DNA of 42,849 bases, taken from positions 1-42,849 of the forward strand of contig JAJXWW010000068.1 of the NCBI GenBank assembly GCA_021781415.1, in the 5' to 3' direction. Within the stretch, counting starts at the first letter, position 1. Every line of letters starts with the position of its first letter. A program made the position numbers and the translations under genes. The DNA is from Planctomycetota bacterium (lineage in GTDB: Bacteria; Planctomycetota; Planctomycetia; Gemmatales; Gemmataceae). The notes under the pieces are model-generated. The model had not been told where the DNA came from and did not search any database. It saw nothing but the letters and a program-made list of their open reading frames with translations. Positions 1-9,212 of the stretch are shown here, in pieces.

Positions 1-162
1 TGGCAATCCCCGGATATGCCCGGCGAGTTGAAGGCAGGTGTGCCAATCACTCCGCCAAAGCCACAACCTCAATCCAGCCATGCAGCTGGGCACGCAGCTG
101 CATGACCACGGATTGGGAATGCACCCCATACCACTCCCGACGGGAAGCGAACGGCAACGGCT

Positions 163-1035
163 ATGATTCGTAGCGCTCACGATTTCGATTGGCTCAAAGC
201 GATGCGGCAACTCGACCCGAAAACGAAAGAGATACACGGGGAAGACGGAGTGTATTACAAAAGCAAGATCACGAATCCTCTGCTTTTAGAAGACTTGAAG
301 ATCAGTGGAACAGTTGATTTCATCTATCTTGTCCCCGACAAACGAACGATTGTATTTCCCGCACCTGATCCGAGAACCCCTCAAAAGAGCAAGCTGAAGT
401 TGAAGTTTGGTTCACCAGCCCGTTTCTCGTGGGAGAAAGATTGGAAGCACGTCGAAAAAGCCCTCATCGCCTATGCCTCGCAAAACCGTGTGGGGCACTC
501 CGAAACCCAAAAACCAACGGGCGAAGAGCCGTTCGGCGAATGGGCTTCAGTAACCGATAAATCCACGACGATGGTTGGTGGATTAGATTGGAACGAAGGA
601 ATAGCCCTTCGGGCTTATTTGGCTTACAAACAGCTCTCGGACGCCGACCGGGCAAAAAAGGAAATCACATCCATTCTCAAACAGACACGATCTGGATTAC
701 AACTCGATCTCCCTGCCGATGTTCCGGAATCGCTTCGCCAGAGCATGGCCACAGAGATCAAGATAATGAAGGGATTGATTGACTCAGCTCGCATCGAGAC
801 TGCTGAATCAACAGTCTGCATTCACAGCCGGGTTAAGTTAACTATTACCGAGGCCGTGAAGGGTTTGATGTGTGCGTCCACCGTTCAGATGGCACCGGAA
901 AAAGATAAGTCCGTTCAGATGGGCGAACGGCCTGCCTGCGCCGGCCGTTCGCCCATCTTCTTTCACTTCGCAAACTCAATCCACATCGGCGAACTCCACG
1001 CCAGTTGGCCGTCTGCCTGGCGCACGCGGAGATAA
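163..1035 (+). CDS. Hypothetical protein, possibly degraded at its 3' end
   Basis: I do not recognise this 290-codon frame with certainty. Residues 1 to about 225 look like a real protein: charged, non-repetitive, with a segment around residues 46-66 (ending in DKRTIVFP) that recalls a strand motif of planctomycete hypotheticals, DDRT(I/V)VF. That resemblance is from memory. The base composition is clearly lower in GC than the neighbouring genes, which fits acquired or relaxed sequence. No convincing ribosome binding site precedes the ATG, and the frame is open back only to a TGA at 112-114. The last ~65 residues run through a 15-bp hairpin (918-957) and antisense into the 3' end of the PHP gene, so the natural C-terminus has probably been lost or shifted by a frameshift near 820-870. 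Confidence 0.4.
   Translation: MIRSAHDFDWLKAMRQLDPKTKEIHGEDGVYYKSKITNPLLLEDLKISGTVDFIYLVPDKRTIVFPAPDPRTPQKSKLKLKFGSPARFSWEKDWKHVEKALIAYASQNRVGHSETQKPTGEEPFGEWASVTDKSTTMVGGLDWNEGIALRAYLAYKQLSDADRAKKEITSILKQTRSGLQLDLPADVPESLRQSMATEIKIMKGLIDSARIETAESTVCIHSRVKLTITEAVKGLMCASTVQMAPEKDKSVQMGERPACAGRSPIFFHFANSIHIGELHASWPSAWRTRR
918..957 (-). terminator. Hairpin terminator, possibly bidirectional
   Basis: A perfect 15-bp inverted repeat (arms 918-932 and 943-957, 10-nt loop) starts 5 bases beyond the stop codon of the minus-strand PHP gene. In the minus direction the stem is followed by a looser T-rich stretch (TTATCTTTTT) rather than an immediate U-tract. In the plus direction it is followed by TTCTTT. 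Its position between converging frames fits transcription termination; the strength is uncertain. Confidence 0.6.
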
Positions 1036-3905
1036 TAGTAGTGAACGCCCGCCTCGGGTTTCGGATCTTCCCATTCGACTTTCACCTCCGAACCGCCCGG
1101 TTTCTCCGGACGCAGTACCTCCACAATCTCGCCGTCTTTCAGAAGGTCGATGCCCATGATGGAACCCGTGCCGACGACGTGGACGTTCAAGACCGGCGCT
1201 TTGCTCACCTTGAACTCGTCGCCCATCAGACGGTCGCCGCAGCGAACATCGACGATGATATTGTCGGTAGCTGCGTAGCTGTGGCGCTGCTTGAGGGCGG
1301 CCATGATGCCGGCGCGGTCGTGCTTCTCGGCCACGGCGACGCAGTAGGAAATGTGCGTGGACCAATGATCCGACGACGACTCGAAGCCGAGGCGATAGCC
1401 CTTATTCAAGGCGTTGCTGACGTAACCCTTGGGGAACCAACCGGCGATGTTGACGGGGTTCTTGCCGCTCTTGGGATCGTGACCGGCGCGCGGCGCTTCC
1501 TCCATCTCGTAAGAATTGCGATCGCCCTGATAGATCTCGACGAGCGGTTCGACCTTCGGATCGTTGTCGCGCCAGTCGGTGCCCATGCCGGTGGCGCTGG
1601 TGTGAACGGCACAAATGCCGTCGAACTGCTTCAGATAGCGATAGAGCATCTTGGTGTCGTCGGCGTGGATGCCGGCGACGCGCTTGTCGGGATCGGCCTC
1701 GGCCAAACGCGGCAGCGTGCGCACGCCGCGCTGCACGAACAGGCAATTGCGATGGCCGTGCGGATAAGCAACGCTGCGCTCGTAACAGAATAGAGGCGTA
1801 AAGCGATCTTTTATGGTGTAGGCGTCGGTATATTTCTGCACCAGCCACCACGGATACTCGCGGCCCGCGCCGTTGTCGTGATCGCCGTTGCCGATCCAAT
1901 CGAGCGCCGTCGCGTCGATGGCATAGCGGAACATATCTTCCAGCGAACCATCGGGGCCGCCGTCCCACGAGATCTCCGTATGACGATGGAATTCGCCGCG
2001 GAGCAGTTGATATTTCTTGCCACCGACTTCGAGACGATAATCGCGGATACGTTGGGTGTCTTTTTTCTCTTTCTCAAAGGCTTTGGGATCTTTCTTACCC
2101 GGATCGTGCGGCTCAAGTTTCGGTTCGACCGGCTCGCCCGGCAGGTCGAGATAGCTCGTGTAAATGCGATTTTGCAGATCGTTAGGAGTGGTATAACGTC
2201 CATCGGTATTGTGGACGATAACGAGTCCGCCCGTGGCATGGGGCAGCATTACCGGACGCGAATCGAGCAGACCGTCGGAGTGATGCACTTCGATGGGTTC
2301 GCTCCACTTATCGCCGTCGAGCCGGCGGGCGAAGCTGAGCCAATATGAGCCGGGATGCGAACTGTAACGGCTGCCGAACTTCTCGCGGTACGACAGCCAC
2401 AAACGGCCCTTGCCGTCGAGTCCCAGACGCGGATAGGCGTAGCGCGTCGCCTTCTCGTAGTTCTGCGTCGTCGAGGGGTCGCCCGCTACCGGAGCTTTTG
2501 CTTTTGAGGTCGGCAGTTCGGCGACGGGCTTCATCGGTTTACCGTCCTCCAGGCAAACGACGCGGACGGAACGGCTGCTATACAGCGGTTCGCCCCCCTC
2601 GGCCAACGCACCGTAATCGTGACCCCATTTCTCCGGCCCCTCTTCGTAGGCGATCCACAAACGGCCCTTGGCGTCATAACAGGCAGAAGGACGAGCCTCG
2701 AAGCGCGGCGAGGCTGCCACCGAATACTCCTTGCTCGGTTTCCTGCGTTGAGGTTGATGCACGACAACATGCACGTCGTAATCGCCGTTGTGGTAAGCAT
2801 CGTAGGCACCGGCGATCTCGCCGTTTAGTCCGACCGTGAGAGTCGGGTGCCACTTCATGCGCCACAACCAGTCGATTTTGTCCCGTGCGGCAGGACGATA
2901 TGCCGGCTCCCAGTTGCTATGATCCTCTATTACCTGCCCTAGTTGATTTGTCACCGCGACGGGACACGTCGCTGGTCCCGGTCTTTCGGTAACCTTCAGC
3001 TCTTCCCCCAAGGTGTTCTGCGGAGGATTGATAACCCGCGAGTAGACGTCGTATTGCCCCGCGCGATTGGAACTATAGAACACCGAGACTTTACCGTCCT
3101 TCTCAACCGCGATGGCACAGCGCACCAAATCCTCCTTCGGCCCCGTGATCGCCAACGGCTCGCTCCATTTGCCGTCTTTGTAATGCTTGACGAACAATTG
3201 ATCGGCGAATTCGGGAGTATACAGAGCCTTGAAGTCGCTCGGCTGTTCCTTGAAGTTTGGTTGCTCGACGCGGCGGCTCTCATCGCGGACAGTGTAACTG
3301 ATGTACGCCACCCAGAGCGTGCCATCGGGACCGTAGGCGGCGGCGGGGAAGTCGTCTTCAGTCTTGCCGGAGGTTAACGGGCTGGCCGTCGTCACCAGCC
3401 GCACGCGCGCCTTGCCGTCCCATAAATCTTGGGCATGTCCGGCCAACACATCCTTCAACTTCACCTCCGTTTTACCCGCGCCCTCGCGGTCGGTGGACAG
3501 CGTCAGACTTGTCTCATCCGTAATATCGCTTAAATGCAAGACGACACCGACCGTGGCGATGCCCTCCATGCGAGCCACGGCGGGATTGCGCGGCGGCACG
3601 CGCAAACCGCGATGCGACGACGCCTCCCAGCGATCCGGATCGAGCAATTTATCGTCGGGACGGAAGCGATAGCCCTCCCGACGCACCACCTTCGCCCCGT
3701 TGACGACGGCACGGCCATTCCATTTCCCCGGCTCCTTGTCCTTCATGCCCATCTCGATCAACACGGCGGCGGGCGGGCGCTCCTTGGTGCCGCGATTGGC
3801 CCATTCGAGCAGCAGCAGTTTGGGTTGCTTCTTCTCGGAAAGCGCGGCGACGGCGATCATCGCAACCACCGCCACGAAGACGAGGACGACATTTCTGGCA
3901 CGCAT
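963..3905 (-). CDS. Secreted PHP-domain metallohydrolase with beta-propeller-like N-terminal part
   Basis: The 980-residue product begins with MRARNVVLVFVAVVAMIAVA, a signal peptide or membrane anchor. I chose this ATG over one 24 codons upstream because GGGGGAG precedes it. Residues about 170-590 hold repeated strand motifs of sialidase/propeller type (for example PDGTLWVAY, GRLWIAY, GRLWLSY). Residues about 635-900 resemble a PHP (polymerase and histidinol phosphatase) metal-dependent hydrolase domain: GEFHRHTE, then GNGDHD, then later histidines and SSSDHW. A short beta domain closes the protein (WEDPKPEAGVHYYYLRVRQ). PHP domains hydrolyse phosphoesters with bound metals; here the site would lie outside the cytoplasm. 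The substrate is unknown. The gene follows the DUF4132 pair on the same strand after 123 bp, so it could be cotranscribed or independent. Confidence 0.85.
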   Translation of the reverse strand: MRARNVVLVFVAVVAMIAVAALSEKKQPKLLLLEWANRGTKERPPAAVLIEMGMKDKEPGKWNGRAVVNGAKVVRREGYRFRPDDKLLDPDRWEASSHRGLRVPPRNPAVARMEGIATVGVVLHLSDITDETSLTLSTDREGAGKTEVKLKDVLAGHAQDLWDGKARVRLVTTASPLTSGKTEDDFPAAAYGPDGTLWVAYISYTVRDESRRVEQPNFKEQPSDFKALYTPEFADQLFVKHYKDGKWSEPLAITGPKEDLVRCAIAVEKDGKVSVFYSSNRAGQYDVYSRVINPPQNTLGEELKVTERPGPATCPVAVTNQLGQVIEDHSNWEPAYRPAARDKIDWLWRMKWHPTLTVGLNGEIAGAYDAYHNGDYDVHVVVHQPQRRKPSKEYSVAASPRFEARPSACYDAKGRLWIAYEEGPEKWGHDYGALAEGGEPLYSSRSVRVVCLEDGKPMKPVAELPTSKAKAPVAGDPSTTQNYEKATRYAYPRLGLDGKGRLWLSYREKFGSRYSSHPGSYWLSFARRLDGDKWSEPIEVHHSDGLLDSRPVMLPHATGGLVIVHNTDGRYTTPNDLQNRIYTSYLDLPGEPVEPKLEPHDPGKKDPKAFEKEKKDTQRIRDYRLEVGGKKYQLLRGEFHRHTEISWDGGPDGSLEDMFRYAIDATALDWIGNGDHDNGAGREYPWWLVQKYTDAYTIKDRFTPLFCYERSVAYPHGHRNCLFVQRGVRTLPRLAEADPDKRVAGIHADDTKMLYRYLKQFDGICAVHTSATGMGTDWRDNDPKVEPLVEIYQGDRNSYEMEEAPRAGHDPKSGKNPVNIAGWFPKGYVSNALNKGYRLGFESSSDHWSTHISYCVAVAEKHDRAGIMAALKQRHSYAATDNIIVDVRCGDRLMGDEFKVSKAPVLNVHVVGTGSIMGIDLLKDGEIVEVLRPEKPGGSEVKVEWEDPKPEAGVHYYYLRVRQADGQLAWSSPMWIEFAK

Positions 3906-4028
3906 GAGAGGCACTCCCCCGAAGAAGACTGAGGCGAAAAGCAAACGCTCGATTCCAGGCTCCGCATGGGAACGCACGTCTGGACGCTCCGAGTCCCGAA
4001 ACCCTCACAACAGAGCGCAGTAATAAAG

Positions 4029-6620
4029 CTATCGTTTCAGCTGACTTATTATCGTCGGGTCCGTGATTTTGGCATCGTCGGCGAGCAAGAATGCCTTGCT
4101 GAGGACGATCGACAGCGTGCCGTCGCCCTCGAAGGGCAAAAAGACGCGCTCGCCGCCGGAAATCGCTTGCTTCGGCACGATGCACAGGTATTGATCGTTC
4201 GGCTCCATCAAAATGTTGCCGCTGCCGAGATGGATCTTGTACGTCCGTAGCGAACCGCGAACGACCAGGAAGCGTTCGGCGAAAGAGCAGCGGTCGGCGA
4301 TCTTCAGGCGCGGCAGCAAGCGTTCGAGCAACGCCTTGCGCGTCTGTGCCGTCGCCGATAACTCGCCGAAAGAGTAACTCTGCCAATAATCGCGGTACTG
4401 GCCGCCGGGGCCGCCGTCGGCCCAATTCGGATCGTTGCCGACGCTGGACACGCCGACAAACAGATCGACATCGCGCAGAATCTCGGAGAACACCAACGGC
4501 GGAATCGACTCCAACGGCAACGGCTCATCGGGTTCATTATTCCATCGTTCGATGTAGCCGCCGCCCCCGGCATGGGCGGTCAACTGCGCCGCCTCCAGAG
4601 TATAAAATCGGACTTGGTCGGTGGCTAAATAGTGATAGGTGCCTGTCTCGTTGGTATCCTGACCGTACTCGGAACCCGCGCCTTCGATCCAGGATTCCGC
4701 ACGCAGATTCCACGCCGGCAGCGGGCGCGACGCCGGGGGATAGCTGTCATCGACCATCAGACGCAGCTTGTTCTTCCAGCCTCGCGCCGCGCACAGCGCG
4801 TTGAACTGATGCTGCCGCAGGATGTGGGCGGCGAAGCGATTGGAGTAGGTGCGCGTGCGCCGCTCGGCATCGGTGAGCAGATAGACTTCTCGATGCGCTT
4901 GCTTGAACGGCTGGACGATCTCACGGCGTTCCAGATAGTCGCGCCAGGCCAACACCTCGTCCATCGTTTGGCCGATGGGATGCCAGAGTGAGGCCGTCGT
5001 TTTATCGTCGAGTTTCAGCGCTTTGCCGTTGACACCGACGAGTTGGCCATCGTGCCACATACCGGCGTTCGTCTTTCCCTTGTCGGCGAACGTCCAGATG
5101 AGGCGGCGGGCGAGGGTTCCGACGAGCGCATGATCGAGATAGCGCTCTTTCCAGATCGGCAAAGGCCAGGTTTTTTGCGTCAGATACAACGTATCGAGCC
5201 GTGCGCGCTGCGCGGGCAACATGCTGTTGATGTCCTTGATCGCTCCTTGTAGTTCCTTGAACTCCTCGGCGCGATCCTTCTTCACCGCCGCCGGCACGGA
5301 CTTTAGCGGCTTGCCGTCCTTAAGCCAATGCAGCGATGCTGTCGTACCATCGACGATCAGTTCGGCTTGGTAGTCGTCGAACGTCTCGCGGCGCAGTCCG
5401 ACGCTCTCCAGACCGTAGGACGGCACGGCCAACTCTTCAATTTCGTCGCGCGCCAACCCCTCGCGGGCGGCGGAGACATTGAAGGCTTTCTCGATCTCTT
5501 TTTGGGCCGAACCGAACTTCACTTTCGTTTTCAGGATGGCCAGCTGCCCGATGGGTGCCAGTCCAGGCATCACGCCCAACGCCGTCACGCAGGCGTTGCC
5601 CAGCGATACCAAACGCGGTCCCTTGCCGGGTATCTTGCGATAGGCACTGACCGCAAGTCGACCAACGGCGCGAGCCAAATCCGCCTCTTCCTGAAATCCG
5701 CAGCACCAGACCAGGCCACGCAACAGTTCGACGTGTGCTTCCTGCAACAGTTGCTCATGGTCCGGCTCCCAGGGATTCATTCGTTCGATAGGGATAGTGC
5801 GCGGTTTATCCACGAGCGGAAACCAGCGCATCAGATGTTCCTTCAGTGCGTCGGAACCGACGGCCTCCACGAGTCGCCGTGCTTCCTTGGCCCAGCGCTC
5901 GGTATACTTGCCTTTTCCGCCGCTCTGGCAGTGAACGAGCAGCTGGTTCCAGGACGCGCTCGCGCCGGCTTTCATCATACGCAGATCGGTCAAGGCGGCG
6001 TCCGACCAGGCTTCTCCCTTTTCGAGCAGGACCGTTGGACCACCACCGAGCAAAACCTCCAGACGATCCGCGACCTTGCGGCACTCCTGTTCGCGGAAAT
6101 ACGTCTCGCGGTGAGCATCACGCAGGCGTGCGATAAAAGTCTTCAAGGTGGCGCGAAGACGATCGCTGATTTCCTCCCCTTTTGTGAATTTTTCCACGGC
6201 ACCCGCTATCCCAGACAACGGCTCGGAGTACTTGCTGAGGCCGGTCGTTACGTTGATCGGCCATTCAAGGAGACGAATCAACGTCGCCTCGTTCAGGGGT
6301 AGGGCACGCCGGAGAAGTTCGCGCAGAGTATCCGAGAGAGCCACGCGCGGCCACCAGAGACCAGCGCCGCCCGGAATCGAGTCCGAAGGCTTACGCTTTG
6401 CGGCGATCTTCGCGTCGAGCTTCTCCAAACGGTCGAGGGCCGCGCCGACGAGAACTGCCTGCGTCTCGCGATCTTGAGCCAGGATCGTCTTGATTGCCGC
6501 GGAGTCACCGAAGTTAACACGATTACCCTGCTTCAAAAGCTCCGTAACCTGATCAAGTAATTCGTCGGCCTGCTTCGCCGTCTCGGAAGGAGGGAACGCA
6601 TCGGATTTTTTCTTCGCCAC
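4029..6620 (-). CDS. DUF4132 (MolR/YehI-type) protein, second copy
   Basis: This 863-residue protein is a close tandem paralogue of the gene upstream (6624-9209). The central part carries the DUF4132 signature seen in E. coli MolR/YehI: RRLIWTF, then LWHPI, then REIVQPFKQAHREVYLLTDA and TYSNRFAAHILRQHQFNALC at about residues 520-650. The C-terminal ~110 residues match the domain that commonly ends these proteins (DUF7737): SLRTYKIHLGSGNILMEPND and YLCIVP. The N-terminal ~400 residues are helical and more divergent between the two copies. The start is GTG, 3 bp after the stop of the upstream copy, with GGGGAG overlapping that gene's last codons, so translation is probably coupled. The molecular function of DUF4132 is not established; no signal peptide or membrane segment is visible. 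Confidence 0.9.
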   Translation of the reverse strand: MAKKKSDAFPPSETAKQADELLDQVTELLKQGNRVNFGDSAAIKTILAQDRETQAVLVGAALDRLEKLDAKIAAKRKPSDSIPGGAGLWWPRVALSDTLRELLRRALPLNEATLIRLLEWPINVTTGLSKYSEPLSGIAGAVEKFTKGEEISDRLRATLKTFIARLRDAHRETYFREQECRKVADRLEVLLGGGPTVLLEKGEAWSDAALTDLRMMKAGASASWNQLLVHCQSGGKGKYTERWAKEARRLVEAVGSDALKEHLMRWFPLVDKPRTIPIERMNPWEPDHEQLLQEAHVELLRGLVWCCGFQEEADLARAVGRLAVSAYRKIPGKGPRLVSLGNACVTALGVMPGLAPIGQLAILKTKVKFGSAQKEIEKAFNVSAAREGLARDEIEELAVPSYGLESVGLRRETFDDYQAELIVDGTTASLHWLKDGKPLKSVPAAVKKDRAEEFKELQGAIKDINSMLPAQRARLDTLYLTQKTWPLPIWKERYLDHALVGTLARRLIWTFADKGKTNAGMWHDGQLVGVNGKALKLDDKTTASLWHPIGQTMDEVLAWRDYLERREIVQPFKQAHREVYLLTDAERRTRTYSNRFAAHILRQHQFNALCAARGWKNKLRLMVDDSYPPASRPLPAWNLRAESWIEGAGSEYGQDTNETGTYHYLATDQVRFYTLEAAQLTAHAGGGGYIERWNNEPDEPLPLESIPPLVFSEILRDVDLFVGVSSVGNDPNWADGGPGGQYRDYWQSYSFGELSATAQTRKALLERLLPRLKIADRCSFAERFLVVRGSLRTYKIHLGSGNILMEPNDQYLCIVPKQAISGGERVFLPFEGDGTLSIVLSKAFLLADDAKITDPTIISQLKR

Positions 6621-6623
6621 GGT

Positions 6624-9209
6624 TCACTCTCCCCTCAAATGCGCCAGGACGACTTGATTCACAATCGACGGATCGGTGATTTTGGCATCGTCGGCGAGGA
6701 GAAACGCTTTGCTGAGGATGATCGATAGCATATTGTCGCCCTCGAAGGGCAGAAACACACGCTCCGCGACGGCGACGTGTTGCTTCGGCACGATGCACAG
6801 GTATTGATCGTTCGGCTCCATCAAGACGTTGCCGCTACCCAGATGGATCTTGTAGGTCCGCAGCGAACCGCGCACGACCAGGAAGCGATCGGCGAGAGTG
6901 CAACGGTCGGCGATTTTGAGGAGAGGCAGGAGGCGTTCCAACAAGGCGCGCCGCGTCTGCGCCGTGGCCGCCAGATCGCCGAAGGAGTAGTGCTGCCAGT
7001 AGTCGCGGTGGCGTCCTCCAGGCCCGCCGTCGGACCATTCGGGATCGTTGCCGACGCTGGCCACGCCGACGAACAGATCGACATCGCGCATGATCTCAGA
7101 GAACACCAGGGGCGGAATCTTTTCGAGCGGCGACACTTCATTTGGATTCCGCGCATCAGTCGTCTCGTAAAAGCGCACCTGATCGGTAGACAAATAGAGA
7201 AAAGTCCCCGTGTCGTTGGTGTCGCGGCGAAAAACATCGCCCACACCCTCGATCCAGTATTCCGCCCGCAGTCCCCAAGCCGGCAACAAACGATGGGCCG
7301 GAGGATACTCGCCCTCATGTGCCAGCACCCGCAGCTTGTTCCGCCAACCGCGCATCCCGCACAGGGCGTTGAACTGATGCTGCCGTAAGATGTGGCCCGC
7401 AAAGCGATTCGAGTAGGTGCGCGTACGCCGTTCCGCATCGGTCAGCAGATAAATTTCACGGTGGGCTTGCTTGAACGGCTGCACGATCTCGCGCCGTTCC
7501 AACCACTCGCGCCAGGCCAAGACTTCCTCTACCGTTCGATCGATGGGATGCCACAGCGAGACGATCGTCGCGTCGTTGAGTTTTAAAGCCTTGCCGTTGC
7601 TGCCGACAAGCTGGCCCTCGTGCCACGCTCCGGCGGTCGATTTGTCCTTGGCCGCGAAGGACCAAATGAGCCGGCGGGCGATGGTGCCGACCAGCGGATG
7701 ATCGAGATAGCGCTCTTTCCAGATCGGCAAAGGCCACGTTTTGCGGGCCAGATAGAGTGTGTCGAGGCGTTCGCGCTGGGCGGGGAGCATGACGTTGATG
7801 TCCTTGACAGACGCTTGCAACTCCTTGAACTCCTCGGCGTGATCCTTTTTCACTTCGGCCGGGAGGGACTTCAATGGCTTGCCTTCCTTGAGCCAATGCA
7901 ACGTAGCGGTCGTGCCCTCGAAGGTCACTTCGGCCTGATAATCGTCGAATGTCTCGCGGCGCAGGCCGACTTCCTCCAACCCGTAGGAAGGCACGGCCAG
8001 TTCTTCCATCTCCTCGCGCGGTAGGTTTTCGCGCGCCGCCGCGGCGTTGAACGCTTTCTCAATTTCCTTCTGCGCCGGACCGGACTTGACTTTCGATTTC
8101 AAAATGGCGAGTTGGCCAATGGGCGGCAGACCGGGCATGAGTCCCAGAGCCGTCACGCAGGCATTGCCCAGCGAAACAAGCCGCGGCCCAACGCCCGGCA
8201 TCGGTCGGTAGGCGCTGATGGCCAGACGAGTCAGAGCGCGGGCCAAATCGGCATCCTCACGCAAGCCGGGGCACCAGGCCAGGCACCGAAGCATTTCGAC
8301 ATGGGCAGGGAGAATGAAGAGCTGGAATTCTTGAATGGCTCCCGTGTGACGCCTCCACACATAAGCCTTCATCCAAGACTTGCGGTCGTCGAGCGAATCC
8401 GTTCGCGGCTTATCCACCAGCGGAAACCAACGGAGCATGTGTTCCTTGAAGGAATCAAAACCGACGGCATCCACCAGTCGCCGGGCTTCCTTCAGCCAGC
8501 TTTCGGTGAACTTGCCTTTACCCTCGCGCTGACAATGCGCCAGCAAGGCGTTCCACGATTTGGCTTCGGCCCCTTTCATGGTCTTCAAGTCGGCGAGAGC
8601 GGCATCGGACCAGGCTTCACCCGCCTGGAGTATCGCCGGCGCTCCCTCGGGGAGCAGTTTTCTCAGGCGATTGCCGATCTTGACTAATTCCCTATCATCC
8701 GGGTCTTCACGCAGCAGAGCGCTGAGCGCCTCCACGGCGGTGCGAAGCGAGGCACCGATCTCGTTTCCTTTGACGAAAGTCTCCACGGCGACGACCATCG
8801 CGGACACCGCATCGATGAAATAGCCGAAGTCCTCTGTCCGCATCGGCCATTCGAGGACGCGAATCAGCGCCGTTTCGCTCAATGGGGAGGCGAGGAGCAG
8901 TCCTTCCAACACCAAGAGATGCACCGAGCGCAGCCGTTCGATCTTTCTCTCTTCCGACGGCGAACGAACGGCGGCGAGTTTCGAATCCAGTTCGTCCAGA
9001 CGGTCGAAGGCCGTGTTGAGGATGGCGGTCTGCGTCGTCTGGTCCTGGGCCAGAATCGCCTTACCCGTCGGGACGTTTCCGAGTTTCTTGTTGCCCGAAC
9101 CGTCATACGTGTTCGCCGGCAAGAGTTCCTGTGTCACTTTGTCCAGCAATGCATCGACTTGTTTCGCCGAGACGTCGGGAGAGGCCGAAGCGGATTTTTT
9201 CCTCGCCAC
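6624..9209 (-). CDS. DUF4132 (MolR/YehI-type) protein, first copy
   Basis: An 861-residue paralogue of 4029-6620 with the same layout: a helical N-terminal half, then the DUF4132 core (RRLIWSF, LWHPI, REIVQPFKQAHREIYLLTDA, TYSNRFAGHILRQHQFNALC) and the C-terminal DUF7737-like block (SLRTYKIHLGSGNVLMEPND). The two copies are nearly identical over the last ~70 residues and least alike over the first ~100. The start is GTG at 9209. Its ribosome binding site, GGAGGA, is formed by the two last glycine codons of the upstream ubiquitin-like gene, whose stop lies 3 bp before this start. That arrangement indicates one mRNA with coupled translation. In enterobacteria DUF4132 genes sit beside MoxR ATPase and VWA genes; none of these is seen here. 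Confidence 0.9.
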   Translation of the reverse strand: MARKKSASASPDVSAKQVDALLDKVTQELLPANTYDGSGNKKLGNVPTGKAILAQDQTTQTAILNTAFDRLDELDSKLAAVRSPSEERKIERLRSVHLLVLEGLLLASPLSETALIRVLEWPMRTEDFGYFIDAVSAMVVAVETFVKGNEIGASLRTAVEALSALLREDPDDRELVKIGNRLRKLLPEGAPAILQAGEAWSDAALADLKTMKGAEAKSWNALLAHCQREGKGKFTESWLKEARRLVDAVGFDSFKEHMLRWFPLVDKPRTDSLDDRKSWMKAYVWRRHTGAIQEFQLFILPAHVEMLRCLAWCPGLREDADLARALTRLAISAYRPMPGVGPRLVSLGNACVTALGLMPGLPPIGQLAILKSKVKSGPAQKEIEKAFNAAAARENLPREEMEELAVPSYGLEEVGLRRETFDDYQAEVTFEGTTATLHWLKEGKPLKSLPAEVKKDHAEEFKELQASVKDINVMLPAQRERLDTLYLARKTWPLPIWKERYLDHPLVGTIARRLIWSFAAKDKSTAGAWHEGQLVGSNGKALKLNDATIVSLWHPIDRTVEEVLAWREWLERREIVQPFKQAHREIYLLTDAERRTRTYSNRFAGHILRQHQFNALCGMRGWRNKLRVLAHEGEYPPAHRLLPAWGLRAEYWIEGVGDVFRRDTNDTGTFLYLSTDQVRFYETTDARNPNEVSPLEKIPPLVFSEIMRDVDLFVGVASVGNDPEWSDGGPGGRHRDYWQHYSFGDLAATAQTRRALLERLLPLLKIADRCTLADRFLVVRGSLRTYKIHLGSGNVLMEPNDQYLCIVPKQHVAVAERVFLPFEGDNMLSIILSKAFLLADDAKITDPSIVNQVVLAHLRGE

Positions 9210-9212
9210 AGC

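Noticed and set aside
1..114. Open frame from the window edge to a TGA at 112-114
   Set aside because: Only 37 codons with low-complexity sequence and no recognised motif; it could be the tail of an upstream gene but cannot be supported.
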